Below are positions 34,401-43,276 of a stretch of DNA of 64,000 bases, piece after piece. Positions within the stretch are counted from its first letter, which is position 1. Every line of letters starts with the position of its first letter. The stretch is from Apostichopus japonicus. Its lineage: Eukaryota > Echinodermata > Holothuroidea > Aspidochirotida > Stichopodidae. The notes beneath the pieces are model-generated. The model was not told where the DNA came from and made no database searches. It saw nothing but the letters and a program-made list of their open reading frames with translations. The stretch lies in the NCBI RefSeq assembly GCF_037975245.1, contig NC_092562.1, positions 9,837,001 to 9,901,000 on the forward strand. Reading direction: 5' to 3'. A program made the translations under genes and the position numbers.

Positions 34401-36121
34401 ACATCAAGGATGAAGATCTAACACGGGCAATATCGAACCACGAGCGTATGGACTGGCCCCCGCATATATCTCATGAGTTTAATGATATCATGCTGAGATG
34501 CTGGCACAGAAATCCCGAGAGCAGACCAAACTTTGATCTCCTCTACAGGGAAATGAAGCGATTTGTGAAACATCCAAAAGTAAGTTTTCACAGCTCATAT
34601 TTCACATTTTTATATTATGTATGGATGATTAATGAAAGCAGCAATCAAGTACATTGTACTGCCTGTACACAAATATAAAACTTAACCAAAAGTAAGTTTT
34701 CACAGGTTTATACCATGTATGGATGATTAATGAAAGCAGCAATCAAGTACTTTTTACTGCCTGTACACAAATATAAAACTTGCATTAGTTGAAGAGTTGC
34801 ATTAGTTTGATATCAGATATATTTTCCGTTCTATGTGACCTTTGAAATCAATTAATATTGCAACACATAGCACATTTACATTGGATACAACTAGGACCTC
34901 TTCGCAGGAGTTTCCATGCATTTCTTTGAAGGCGTGGACTGTTTATTAAACATAGTCCTGGAGGGTGACGGGGGGGGGGGCAAAGAGGGGAGGGGGATTT
35001 TTGTATAATAAACGTTGCTTGTGTTCAAAATTTTGCTATAGTTGTCAACTTTTGAAGTAAACTTTCAGTAAATATTTTGAAATCTTTTAGAGAGTTGGTG
35101 TCTGGTAGAAATGTTTTATTAAAGGCAGGTCCTGAAAATTGTGGGAGCAGAAACATACATACTTGTCCACCCCCACCTCCCACTTCAAATGAGTCTAATT
35201 TGTAATCGCAAATTCATGGTGAATTTTTGCTATTATTTTCAAAAGTTCCTCTTGTTATTAAGTAGGCAAGTTAACCACTGAAATCATCATTTTGGGAATG
35301 ACTGAAAAGTCCTTGACCACCTCTTGTTTCACCTATTCTTTACTCTTTGAACTGTATCATGTTTGTATGAATCATCAACAGTGTACAATGCTAATCACCA
35401 GAATAGTGTTTACTTTAGGTACTGAGATGATAAGCAGATATGATGCGAATAAATAACATGAAAATATCAGATGGTGGTAAAAACTGGCAATAATTACAAT
35501 AATGTGAAGTTTAATTTTAAATAGAAAAGAAAGATTGCTGTGCTATGAAATTGCTCAATCATGTTCACTGTTGAATCTAATTAAAACTCTTGTCCACAAC
35601 CCAGTGAGTGCTAAGTCCTCCTTCTTCCCCCATCCCATTCCCTACCCCCCCCCCCACCCACCCCCCCCCCCGGGCTTGTCTTCCTAGCAAAGAAGCAGAG
35701 AGTTTAAATGAAACAAGTTTGTAAAGGATTGCTACAATTGAAGAATACCTTTTGCTAGAGTAGGGATATAAATTTTGTCCCTTCTGTTACTGTAATATGT
35801 CATTCAGCCTCTGAAGAAGGTCCTGCTAGGATCGAAACGTTAGGCCTCCTACTTTAACACATTTTCTTACACAGGCTCTTTTGTGGATAAGCAGTTTGCT
35901 CACCGTTTTGTTTTATTTTTGGGATATAAATTAAACAGTTTATTGAATCACTGAAGTCTAATACTCTTACCATGTTCATGAGTGTTTTTTTTCTCCCCAT
36001 TTTTATATTTCTTTCTTTATTTTAGAGACACATCAAATTGAAGGATTATCCCTTCAATGTTTACATCCCATTCAAACCTCCGGACACAAACTGGGAGAAG
36101 ATGCAAGACGCTTTTGTTTAG
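8622..36121 (+). CDS. Receptor tyrosine pseudokinase with laminin N-terminal, laminin-EGF and EGF domains
   Basis: Fourteen coding exons join in phase with GT-AG introns: 8622-8822, 9806-10422, 11230-11411, 17088-17315, 19255-19397, 19880-20068, 24944-25139, 27831-27953, 29031-29203, 30056-30187, 31528-31595, 32405-32445, 34383-34579 and 36026-36121 (2586 nt, 861 residues). Domains in order: signal peptide 1-20, laminin N-terminal domain about 30-273, laminin-EGF about 274-333, Thr/Pro stalk 334-365, EGF about 370-415, partial EGF to 457, TM about 461-491, kinase-like domain about 547-840, short tail. β3 Lys582, αC Glu599, catalytic-loop Asn694 and DFG Asp707 are kept. HRD is HQA (Ala689), DFG is DFA, the glycine loop is FSGEFS and APE is AYE. 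By family knowledge such a protein should bind ligand or matrix and signal through a partner kinase or scaffold; that role is inferred. The start was chosen for its signal peptide, after an upstream acceptor at 8601-8610. Confidence 0.85.
9436..9721. mobile_element. MITE carrying telomere-like repeats, in receptor intron 1
   Basis: The ends contain the inverted words gtggctattcttacgact (9440) and agtcgtaagaatagccac (9700). A direct repeat ttgtattta (9427-9435 and 9722-9730) flanks the 286-bp unit, suggesting an 8-9-bp target duplication. Inside lies a degenerate (CCCTAA)n tract at 9548-9606. There is no ORF. Confidence 0.8.
9548..9606. repeat. Interstitial telomere-like (CCCTAA)n tract
   Basis: About nine CCCTAA or near-CCCTAA words run in one direction with several errors (ctttaacc, cctaaacccc, cactaa). 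The animal telomere motif is TTAGGG. The tract lies inside a TIR-bounded element, so it probably moved with that element rather than marking a chromosome fusion. Confidence 0.85.
11230..11411 (+). CDS. Receptor exon 3: laminin-type EGF domain
   Basis: This exon supplies one complete laminin-EGF module with eight cysteines in the expected order: CHC, FC, VVCSC, TSCERC and a final TC. It includes the diagnostic NTGGTSCERCAPGFEG stretch. LamNT followed by LE is the architecture of laminins and netrins. Here one LE module is followed by a stalk rather than further LE repeats. Confidence 0.85.
13967..14032. repeat. (CATA)n microsatellite
   Basis: About sixteen catacatacata tetranucleotide units with one CA interruption. 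It produces artificial MYVCMYVC and YIHTYIHT frames. Confidence 0.95.
15284..15425 (+). CDS. Candidate alternative first exon: short signal-anchor peptide
   Basis: Within receptor intron 3 an ATG opens a 47-codon frame: MEKSHIRTVLLFGGC, a hydrophobic VITIVSMLMIY segment, then a basic RLRRQIRQV. It ends at a good donor (gtaggt) in phase 1, which fits the phase-1 acceptor of receptor exon 4 at 17088. The shape is that of a type II membrane anchor. It could start a shorter transcript lacking the laminin head, be the first exon of an unseen nested gene, or be chance. The part from 15336 also follows a ttttacag acceptor and could be a 90-nt phase 1-1 cassette. Confidence 0.3.
17088..17315 (+). CDS. 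Receptor exon 4: Thr/Pro stalk and EGF domain
   Basis: The exon starts with a mucin-like run (ETPPTTAPPTTTITTV), likely O-glycosylated. An EGF module follows with cysteines in VC, DPC, GTC and FRCDC, whose sixth cysteine comes from exon 5 (GFRC). A phase 1 intron lies at both ends, as is common for extracellular modules. Confidence 0.85.
   Translation, partial: RHPPLPHHLLPQSPQYSKLKLSQNLLQRWSRSRSPVHLRVIRASVKENRILAAIRELVFRSILLSDSDAIVTQGI
17612..18972. mobile_element. hAT-type non-autonomous element, family C, in receptor intron 4
   Basis: The left end tagggatgcaccggat and right end atccggtgcatcccta are inverted. A perfect 8-bp duplication aagcaaaa flanks them (17604-17611 and 18973-18980). 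Sub-terminal zones are packed with the palindrome-rich word ccggccggat in both orientations, probably transposase-binding repeats. The 1361-bp element has no transposase frame. Confidence 0.9.
19255..19397 (+). CDS. Receptor exon 5: end of EGF 1 and a partial EGF domain
   Basis: After completing EGF 1, the exon encodes DPCETEPCPNSRPHC and RSYGGVTFDC, an EGF start with only four cysteines. It then changes to LTHDEFNNITLTTFP, with an NIT glycosylation site near the membrane. The last 27 nt of the exon and its donor are duplicated twice downstream (19398-19740). Confidence 0.85.
19398..19740. repeat. Tandem duplication of exon 5 end, donor and intron start (3 units)
   Basis: Units of 122-130 bp repeat from the exon end into the intron. 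The words cattcccagtaagtctt (19391, 19513) and cattcccagttagtctt (19643) mark the duplicated donor. Each unit also carries a pyrimidine-rich acceptor-like 'ttgccag' or 'ttctcag' followed by atgcaacattct. The units are diverged at many positions, so the duplication is not recent. Confidence 0.85.
19880..20068 (+). CDS. Receptor exon 6: transmembrane segment and juxtamembrane region
   Basis: This phase 0-0 exon of 63 codons encodes a long hydrophobic run: TLTFVTISTLALGTA, then LPLFCIFMLLLCYC. A basic/aromatic stop-transfer WRHLHPKPP follows, then YGSEYVENFGTRYFDNYFSN. The tyrosines after the membrane are possible phospho-sites. Confidence 0.85.
20812..24300. repeat. Long interspersed repeat filling receptor intron 6
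   Basis: The segment starts with a hairpin (agctcataccagcatgctgg) followed by tgagctattgttacagtg. It ends near 24295 with the inverted word attgtaacagct. Inside are many variants of 'catgaaacttgg', 'ggtcaaaggtcac' and 'atctcaagaagg', a style found in large interspersed repeats of marine invertebrates. The flanking hairpin suggests a Helitron or other rolling-circle type, but no replicase and no diagnostic end were established. A TG repeat lies at about 22905-22945 and a 21-base G run at about 21849. Confidence 0.55.
24944..29203 (+). CDS. Receptor exons 7-9: kinase N-lobe, hinge and αD-αE
   Basis: Exon 7 (24944-25139) carries the glycine loop region GKILFSGEFSYVCEG, where two of three glycines are replaced, and VKVAVKTIK with the β3 lysine. 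Exon 8 (27831-27953) has the αC helix MEELRTEFEVLGNVGRHPNI and IFLMGICF. Exon 9 (29031-29203) has the hinge CLVLQYVSRGDMLRIL, a basic insert RRCRSRRRDQ and the αE helix LLSFGMDVAKGMRHL. The pattern is closest to FGFR/VEGFR/Ret-type receptor kinases. Confidence 0.85.
25928..26320. mobile_element. hAT-type MITE, family A, copy 2, nested in family B
   Basis: The ends ctgtggcgga and tccgccacta are inverted. The perfect 8-bp duplication gtaggtgc (25920-25927 and 26321-26328) comes from the family B tandem unit, proving that this copy inserted into family B. The interior matches copy 1 (4048-4426) in reverse orientation at roughly 85-90 percent by eye. Confidence 0.9.
26329..26710. repeat. 83-bp tandem repeat inside the family B element
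   Basis: Four to five successive units each run from taggtgcccgaaaaattctc through agcatattgcccgaatttt, an A-rich block, and cattgcaaattattattctttcag. Another unit lies left of the nested MITE (about 25889-25927). The unit also occurs singly near 6000-6060. Confidence 0.85.
28735..28966. repeat. Dispersed repeat R2, copy 1
   Basis: The stretch from atgcgcccttcaataccact to about cttactaaaggg recurs at 33548-33760 and 33899-34130. All three copies include ttgagctgaggaag-like and accttgaaaggt words. It ends about 65 bp upstream of receptor exon 9. No ORF and no clear termini. Confidence 0.75.
29335..29515. repeat. Short interspersed repeat with AAAGCGCTTTACAG
   Basis: The segment contains tatagcgctttataccag, caaagcgctttacagaggtt and a later aggttatatactgcgccc. 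It resembles a short repeat very common in marine invertebrate genomes. I see no terminal structure. Confidence 0.5.
30056..30187 (+). CDS. Receptor exon 10: degenerate catalytic loop and DFA motif
   Basis: The catalytic loop reads FVHQALCARN where active receptor kinases have IHRDLAARN, so the proton-acceptor Asp is Ala. The magnesium motif reads KLCDFASST (DFA instead of DFG). The activation loop HFDEFIPFLEPRK has phenylalanines where regulatory tyrosines usually stand. The exon is 44 codons, phase 0-0, with clean cacag and gtaag junctions. Confidence 0.9.
30395..30754. mobile_element. hAT-type MITE in receptor intron 10
   Basis: The left end cagggttttcctaact and right end agttagggaacccctg are inverted with a few changes. 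The flanks acctaaag and atctaaag (30387-30394, 30755-30762) match at 7 of 8 positions. The CAGGGGTTCCC terminus is typical of hAT elements. Length 360 bp, no ORF. Confidence 0.85.
31528..36121 (+). CDS. Receptor exons 11-14: kinase C-lobe and tail
   Basis: Exon 11 (31528-31595) encodes RRWMAYEAV, with Tyr in place of the APE proline. Exon 12 (32405-32445) completes SDVWSYGILLWEIATLG. Exon 13 (34383-34579) gives GIPFHNI, RMDWPPHISHEFNDIMLRCW and NPESRPNFDLLYREMKRF, matching the αF-αI helices. Exon 14 (36026-36121) gives RHIKLKDYPFNVYIPFKPPD and ends in AFV and a TAG stop. The C-lobe scaffold is well conserved, which argues for a folded, selected domain rather than a pseudogene. Confidence 0.85.
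32468..32640. mobile_element. Fold-back element in receptor intron 12
   Basis: The arms ggggttaatcaacggtctag plus cgtgcgttactcac are mirrored by gtgagtaacgcacg plus ctagaccattgattaacccc. The loop is about 80 bp. A further partial arm (atgcgttactcacagattaa) lies at 32742. No target duplication was found. Confidence 0.75.
33548..34275. repeat. Dispersed repeat R2, copies 2 and 3, with inverted ends
   Basis: Two copies of R2 start at about 33548 and 33899. The word agccctcgcttggtttatac (33778) is repeated in inverse orientation at about 34244, so the outer parts of this 0.7-kb block can fold back. This may be one composite element that ends about 110 bp before receptor exon 13. Confidence 0.65.
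34574..34781. repeat. Tandem duplication of exon 13 end, donor and intron start (2 units)
   Basis: The word ccaaaagtaagttttcacag occurs at 34574, across the exon 13/intron border, and again at 34686. Both are followed by near-identical atggatgattaatgaaagca sequence. The second donor (34692) is as strong as the first (34580). Confidence 0.9.
35811..35850 (+). ncRNA. Hammerhead-ribozyme-like motif, probable retroelement relic
   Basis: A ctgaaga core box is followed by a possible stem (ggtcc with ggatc), a loop tgcta and the second core box gaaac. This fits the central part of a hammerhead fold. A stem III with a proper cleavage triplet is not evident. Hammerhead motifs are known from Penelope-like retroelements, so this may be a scrap of one. 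Confidence 0.3.
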
Positions 36122-39100
36122 ACGGAAATGCTTCCCATGAAGAAAGAAACTGGATAAACTCAGCTCATAGTCTCATTTGTCTGAAAGATTTACCAGTGTG
36201 GTAAATAACCAACCATGACCCAGGTCACCAATTTCTCAGTCCAAATATTTAAAGACTTTAAACATCTAATAGAGTCATTTGAGTGGGACAAATTTCTGAA
36301 TGAAGTGACTCAACGTGTCACCATCAAAAATAATATATAAATGCGGTTTGTTACAACTGTGGCAATTTAGTAGGGCTTCATGGTAGAGGTTATTTTGCAT
36401 ATGTTATTTGAAATTTTCTCCAGCTAATTCGCAAACAAACTTTTGAAGTAAAATAGGAACCTTGTTTGTGCATTCCGAATGGTGATTTCCATCACTATGC
36501 AAAGTAACGATTAAATGGAAAATATAACTGAATAGCAAGGATTTTTTAAATTTAAGAAAAACTCCAAATTATCCATAAAACAAACCAATGACTAACATAA
36601 CATTTTTGTTTTAATTATTTTGATTGCTGTGAAACAAAGACACTTTTTAAATCCTCCGTAATCTTGTTCCTATGTATCTGACAGGAAAATACTTTTGTTT
36701 GATTGGTTAATCAAGTGTAGGCAAACCCAAAAGCTAGAAAGATTGCCAGAGATTTTGGAAAATATATTGGTTAATTAAACATTTTCCTTGCAAAATAATG
36801 TACACCCAAATGTCTGAACGCTTTGGAAAGAGCACAACACTGGCTTCCTTTTTTTGTATAAGACTTCTACATAGTCTTCTAATATGTTTTAAAAAAACAA
36901 TGTTACAAACTGAGTAATTTTCTCTGTTTTATTCTATACTCTGTACGAATGCTGAACTCTTCATGATCCCAACATATGTTAAGATGACGTTAGTTATCCT
37001 ACATTCTACCATTTTAAACAACCCACTTGAAAGATAACAACCCACTTGATGTACCATTCAGCTTTCCCTTCTTACAAATGCTTGTATCCATTTAGTGTGA
37101 TATTTGATTGATACACCATTGTTTGGTCCACAGTGTAATTGGGCATTATTAACCGACTAAAAATTTTGAAATTAATTTTAATGCATAACTACACAATTTG
37201 ACAATTCAGTTGGTGGAATGAGTCTATTTGTTTTTTGTTTTTCAGATTAAATCAACTTTAACGTAATGGTTCTTATAGTTCCACATTTTTAATGCTGGTT
37301 AACAAATTTAATTTTGTGATAAAAATTATTAAACAGTGGTATCTCATACTCTCTGCAAGCCATGCATTTCTGCAGTGTGTGTGTATGAGTGCACTGGTGT
37401 GTATATATGTTTTCTTTTAGGTGTATATAGCTTTGAAGTGGTACAGGTTATTTTGAATTTGGTGTTGAGTGGAGTATAAACTTGGGGGTAAATGTAAATG
37501 ATACTATTCTGGTGTTTGCATGAATGGCATATATTTGTACATGTTGAGATAGATGTATTGTGTGGTCAGTACTGACTAAAACAACTCAGAAATAAGTACT
37601 TTTTTTTTAATTGCCTTTCAGGTTACAGCAATTATCATATGCAATATAAGCTACCAATAATAATATATATATATAGATTTGTTGTGAATTGGACACACAT
37701 GTACATTATGATTTTAAACAGTGTGTATCAGTGTTTTAGTGAAAGGTTTTATTCTAAATTTTTTCATTTTTTTTTTTTTTTTTTTTAACTATAATTTTTT
37801 CGTAAGTTTGGTAATAAAACTTCAATGTAAATCAGGCAAAGGTAAGTGTTGTTTGATTTGGAAAGAAATATTTCTGGTTAAAGTTAAAAGAAAAATGCAT
37901 ATATACATATTTGAATATTCAGGAATTTAATTAAGCAAACAATTCAGAGAATTTTTTTTAGACATGTTGCAGATATATGATCTGTCTAGCAGCAGACCGA
38001 GATAGTATTTTATTTTCAAATGCATTTATACTATGAAAAAAGGAAAAATCTATTGTTCTGTCTAATGTCAGTTGCAAGTTTTTTTATTTTCAGATAGGAC
38101 AAACACTATCTTTCTTACAAATAGATAAAGGGCTTCCATATTTGAACAGACTATGTCCTCTGCTCCTTCTCCTGCCTGGTCCACCCAGAACACTACCTCC
38201 CCCCTTCCCACACGCCCCCCACCCTCCAGTTTATAAGAGCTTTATTTTAAGGGGTCACTGTCTTAAACTTTGAGTCACAATTCAATGTGTCATCACAGTA
38301 AGTGTTGGAAGCCTATGTATTTTTAGTGGATGACCTTTGGATTAATTTGATATGTTGTATCTCTATATCACTTTTAATATTTGAGGAATCACCCCATCTG
38401 AGGTTCATCAGTGAAAGTAGCTGAACAATTAAGTCTAGCACAGAGACCTTTGAGTTAGTTCCTCAGAAAAGAACATATTTTGATGGAAATATTAGAATCC
38501 ATAAAAAATTTATATTAACATCTAAGCAAAGCACATAAACATTTACCACTGTGGTGCCAAATGTCATCATGAACTTAGCCTTAAAGGAGCATTCCAGTTA
38601 TTTAGTATATTACTAACACCCAAATGTTTTTCCTAGATCTGACATAACATTTCCATTCTTTTTTGCTGAAAGCATTTTTTATTTGTGATTATTGTATGAA
38701 CAATCTACAGTGTAATCTTTTATTTAAATTGTTTGTGTAGGAGGCCTGTAATAAGTAATAATAATGCCCTCCCAACCCCCTTTTCCCTCCCTCCCCCCCC
38801 CCCCACTCTCTAAAATTGTTAAGAGTAAATGTTTCCACAAAGTGACACACATAAGCCTAAGAAACCTCTAAAGAAATAACTGAAAATACCTAGTTACACA
38901 TGCTTATTCTCATATTCATTTGACAATTGATGAGAAAAATCATTTGTGATCTTCCATCAAGAAGTGTATGCAGAGCAATAATTTTTAGATTTTAAATAAG
39001 TTTATTCATTCTTTTTTTTCTAATTACTTGATTCTTTTACTGATTTATGGTGGTTTCCAGCTTCTCACATGTTTCTTCCATATTTGGTGCCTTTATTTTC

Positions 39101-39657
39101 CACTGCCTTTTTTTCTTCATTTACAAGGTAAAAAATGATTAGAAATTTGAAAATCATGTATCTAGATTTATGGTTAATTCTGTAGAAGAATTAAGTAAAA
39201 TAAAGATTGCTGGTTATATTTAAAGGAGGTGATTGTCTTAATTTGGGTGAACCTGTTCATCAGTATGTCCACCCCTCCCCCCCCCCCACCGCCAAATATG
39301 CCAGAAATTAAAATAATGTAGATGCGAACCGAGTCTGGACACACTGCTCCAATTTCTGCTGAGGGGCACAGAAGAAGTGGGGGGGGGGGGGGTTAGGGTG
39401 ACTTGCCTCTCATCATTATTTCCACAAAAACATGGAGGTATATTCCAAATAAATTTCAGAGTAATCCTTCCTTGATGTGTATTTTATGTGCTTGAAAAGC
39501 ACTCTGAGATAATAATATCTGGAGAGGCCGGAACTTCTGAGGCTCCACCCACAGGCCACAGACCCCACCGCCTTGGCGACCCACATCCCCAGCCAATAAC
39601 AGTGCCTAGCCACCTTCCATGTCTCACAGTATACATTTTCGACATCAACCACACCAC

Positions 39658-39935
39658 CAGGCGCGTAGCCAAGGGGGGTGGGGAGAAGGGGCGACCGCCC
39701 CCTCCCCCTTGAGCATACATTTTGTATTTTTTTTATGATATCGCATGTAATTTCTAAATAAAAAATGCTTAGATGCAACTTACTAGGCCTGGGAAGTGCC
39801 ATATCCAGCAATCTGGGAGGCATTTTCGGCAAAGATTGTCTTGTAAGCTTCGCGCCAACTTATGATGGAGCTACGCTTAGATAGTTTGCTTACAAGCTTC
39901 GCCCCTCCCTTGGCAAATTCATCGCTACGCCCCTG
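39658..39935. mobile_element. hAT-type MITE, family E
   Basis: The left end caggcgcgtagccaagg and the inverted right end ccttggcaaattcatcgctacgcccctg pair. The flanks cacaccac and tacaccac (39650-39657, 39936-39943) match at 7 of 8 positions. The inner edge includes a tract of gggggtgggg. Length 278 bp, no ORF. Confidence 0.85.
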
Positions 39936-41984
39936 TACACCACCACCATCTTACACATCTCTCGGTCGATTCGAGTATGCTTCTACATCCATTGTAACTG
40001 GTTAATATCTCGACTCTCGTGAACATGCTGTTTTGCTGAGTACCTTCGCGACACCAGTAGTCCCTCTCTAAGAGCGTCAAATAGATTTCGTGAATTCAAC
40101 AGATGTTTTGGCAAATGGAATACATCAATTGTTATGGATTAGACCAAACTTCGGGGAAATTTCGCATTGGGTTTTTACGTAATGTATTTTTTAACCTTCT
40201 GTTTGGATTGGAGTATAAATTGCTTACCGATTCAAATACGTTATTGTTTGCAGGAGATTTGTGAATAAATAAAGGGAAAATTGTAATTTAAAAGATCGAG
40301 TATCGATTCTTCACTAAATTGCATGTGTTGATATTGCAACCCGTGACGGTAACACGCCAGCGCCGTGAAAATTTCTGTGTATACTTGAGAGGCCAGTCTG
40401 ATTATAACCATGCGAGAGGAAAAAGTAAAGTATATTTGTCAAGTCAAGTGTGAAATGTTAAGAATGGTCATTTCTTAACCACCGTGCAAGAAAGGTAAAT
40501 ACTAAAGCATGATTATCTGTTTTCATAAATAACTGATGCACATGCGTGATGCACATGCATGGGAATTGAGCAATGATTTTAGAAGACTGGGGGGGGAGTA
40601 CTGGCAATTTTCCAGACAAAAATAAGTTTTAGTTGTTACCAATTTTAGATAAGACCCAGTAAATATTTCGAGATGAAATGCAATACTGTTCGATAAAGCA
40701 TCAATATTTTGAGAAGAATGGTCGAGTTGTTGAGATACCTATAAAACGTCAAAAGTTTGAAAAAATCAAGATGGCCACGGTGGCATTCACAAACATGAAA
40801 TGCTTCTGCATGTAGACTCGACTCGACTCGAGTGTGGTCCAATTTACCAAGACCCCGTATTTACCCGTATGACGTAATCCCCCCGGAACCCCCCCCCCCC
40901 CCAATAATAAAAAATAAAATGTTGCTCTCCTTTGTCTGTGTGCTCCGCTTGCAATGACTGGCGACGCCGCTTTATTATTGGGTGTCTTTTTCTACGATTC
41001 TTCTGCTTCAGAGATCTCGTCGTAAGAATGTTATCCTACATGTAAACCAAAGACAACCATCCTACTCTACTAAACTTCCGCTCCGATAAACCTAAATCGC
41101 GTTCCATGGGTTTCATCTGGACAAGCACCCCCACCCCACCCAATACCCAACCCCACCCCTACCCACAAAAAATGTGTGCCGCATGAGGAAGTTCTAAGAA
41201 TCGAATTGAGAATCATTTTATTCACTCTCTAATCAGTTTTGGTGGGAAGGAGTGGTCGCCCCTGAATGTATGACGTATTTAAGATGACAATGTTTATGTA
41301 GATGTCATGATATTGACGATGTTTATGTAGGTGATGATGACGATGATGTACACTAGAATTTCAACGATGAATGTGGTCGGGGGGGGGGGGCAATTACTTG
41401 GAGCAGGAATAAATCTTTTTTGAAATGCAGCTCAGACAGAGGTAAATTGCGAACCGAGTCTCTTTCCCTAATTTTATTGGCTTATCAAAGCCGGTCCGAA
41501 GTCAGTCTCTTAGATTCATGCTGCCGGCGTTTCATTTTGCCCACATGTGCTTTGGGAACATACATTGAAAATGACCCGTCAGCGAAATAGACAAGAACTA
41601 CAAAGATTGAGGGAAAGTTTATAACATGCGTCAACTTCATTCTACAATGACTGCAGAGGTTTCGAGAGCCAGTTCTGGACCTGGCCGGACAACTCATGTT
41701 ACCGGGCCTCTAGCTCTTTTGCACGCTTAGCCTAATCTTTCTTTATACGTATGTTATACATACATAAAAAAAATCCTTTATCCCATGTTTCCACGCGGGC
41801 ACCTCAAACTTCTCCCCAGACCGGGTCGGTAGCCAGCGACTTCCCCAGCAGTCTCGCCAGGCCCGTTGTTGGGGTTGGGGTTCGATAAAGACTCAGGTGG
41901 AGTCTATAAATGTGAGAGCCAAAGCATGTATGTATGGTTACTGTGTATTGTCATTTCATTCTTTGGTGGGTATATAGCCAAATG

Positions 41985-42090
41985 ATGTAAACTATGAGTG
42001 CAGGTGTGAAGGGATGAAAGTTACAATATTTAGTAACCTGTCTTGCAGCTGTTCTCTGTAAATTTTGGAGCTTATTTAGGAAGTGTCTAT
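41985..42090 (-). pseudogene. LINE reverse transcriptase C-terminal scrap
   Basis: The minus strand reads LNKLQNLQRTAARQVTKYCN and HPFTPALI, matching the 'LQ..QN.AAR.V......HITP.L' segment just after the RT domain in L2/CR1-type LINEs. Only about 35 residues remain. Confidence 0.6.
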
Positions 42091-42990
42091 ATGCACCTAT
42101 ACACAATATTAGGGGAACAAACCTAGTATACATATTTCTTCAACATTGTCTCAAAAGTTGGAATTTGTACCACTTTGCACATTTCCAACATTTCTCAAAA
42201 GACACCCGTCCACGCGAACCCTTCAACGAAAACCCTCCCCCTGGACGAGTCAACATCTACCCCCCCCCCCTCTCAGTACAAAAAATGATGGTTACGCCCC
42301 GATCAGTGGACACAGACTTTAATTGTTAACACCCCCCCCCCCACCTCTCCCTTCAAAAGTAGTAGGGAAAATTATGAACATAATATATTGGTATATTTGA
42401 GTGTCATCACCACCATGTATTTACATGTGCGTTCCATGCCATTCGTAACGCTGACTGCAAAACTGAGTATGATATTGTGAAATTCTCTCGATTTCAAAAC
42501 CACGTATTGCCTCGAAAGTTCGTATATATGCCTACAGATATATCCACTTGTGTATTGTCATATGATTGAGACGTTTATGCAAAATATTAGCTCGTATATA
42601 ACGTTAACCGGTATGTTTTGTATTGTGACAATTAACCATTACAGAAATGATATGTGTATATTTTGTTGTCTATAATTATATTCCTTTTATTTCAATCAGA
42701 GCGGAATTCTGGTTTCTCATGTATCCCGTTTGGGTTCGATCGAGGGTGAAATATGCAAGTAGTTTCCAAAAACGATGATGCAAGAATTAGTCCATATTTC
42801 CAAGAACACTAATGCAATCGTCATTTCTTATTATTCGGAATGTTTTGCAAACGGTGTATCTTTTGCCTGTCAAGCGTTACTAGCTAGTATCACATACCGG
42901 CATCCGTACTGGGCTTTAGACGTGGGCAAAAATGGATATTATGAACGCCCGTACGTTTACAAATTATTACCTTTTTCCGTACCTGAAATT

Positions 42991-43009
42991 CGTGGGCCGA
43001 TTTGATTGG
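42991..43009 (-). promoter_or_regulatory. ER stress response element (ERSE), perfect match
   Basis: On the plus strand the sequence is CGTGG, nine bases, ATTGG; on the minus strand it is CCAAT-N9-CCACG, the exact ERSE consensus bound by NF-Y plus ATF6/XBP1. It lies 268 bp upstream of the calreticulin ATG. A further CCAAT box is at 43038-43042. Calreticulin promoters in other animals carry ERSEs, so the placement fits. Confidence 0.8.
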
Positions 43010-43276
43010 TTGAATTGCCTACTTGGTCAACAATGCTCCAATCAGAGCAATACATCTGGAGTCACCGGCTTCTGACATGTACACATGAAGTACACATGTG
43101 TGCATTTTCACCAAGCTGCGTAAGATTAGTGTAGGATTGTACCTATTATATCTCCGGCCGGGTTAGCTGTAGTCTGTTATTACTTGAAGGAAAACCAGGG
43201 AGTGCGTGTTACCACCGGGAACGAAGTATTTTATGCGAAGTTTACGCTGATTTTTATAGAAAAGAAGTTTGCCAAG

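Larger units (their letters stand above)
36122..43270. other. Receptor 3' region and gene-free interval before calreticulin
   Basis: The receptor 3'UTR starts here. A poly(A) signal aataaa at 37812-37817 is one candidate end, with others near 39199 and 40265. No protein gene is recognised. The interval has poly-C/G tracts (near 38797, 39285, 39378, 40886, 41382, 42262, 42330), one hAT-type MITE and a LINE scrap. Confidence 0.6.

Noticed and set aside
39416-39832. 138-codon minus-strand frame with Gly/Arg-rich middle
   Set aside because: It crosses the border of the hAT-type MITE at 39658-39935, so it is a composite of element and flank.
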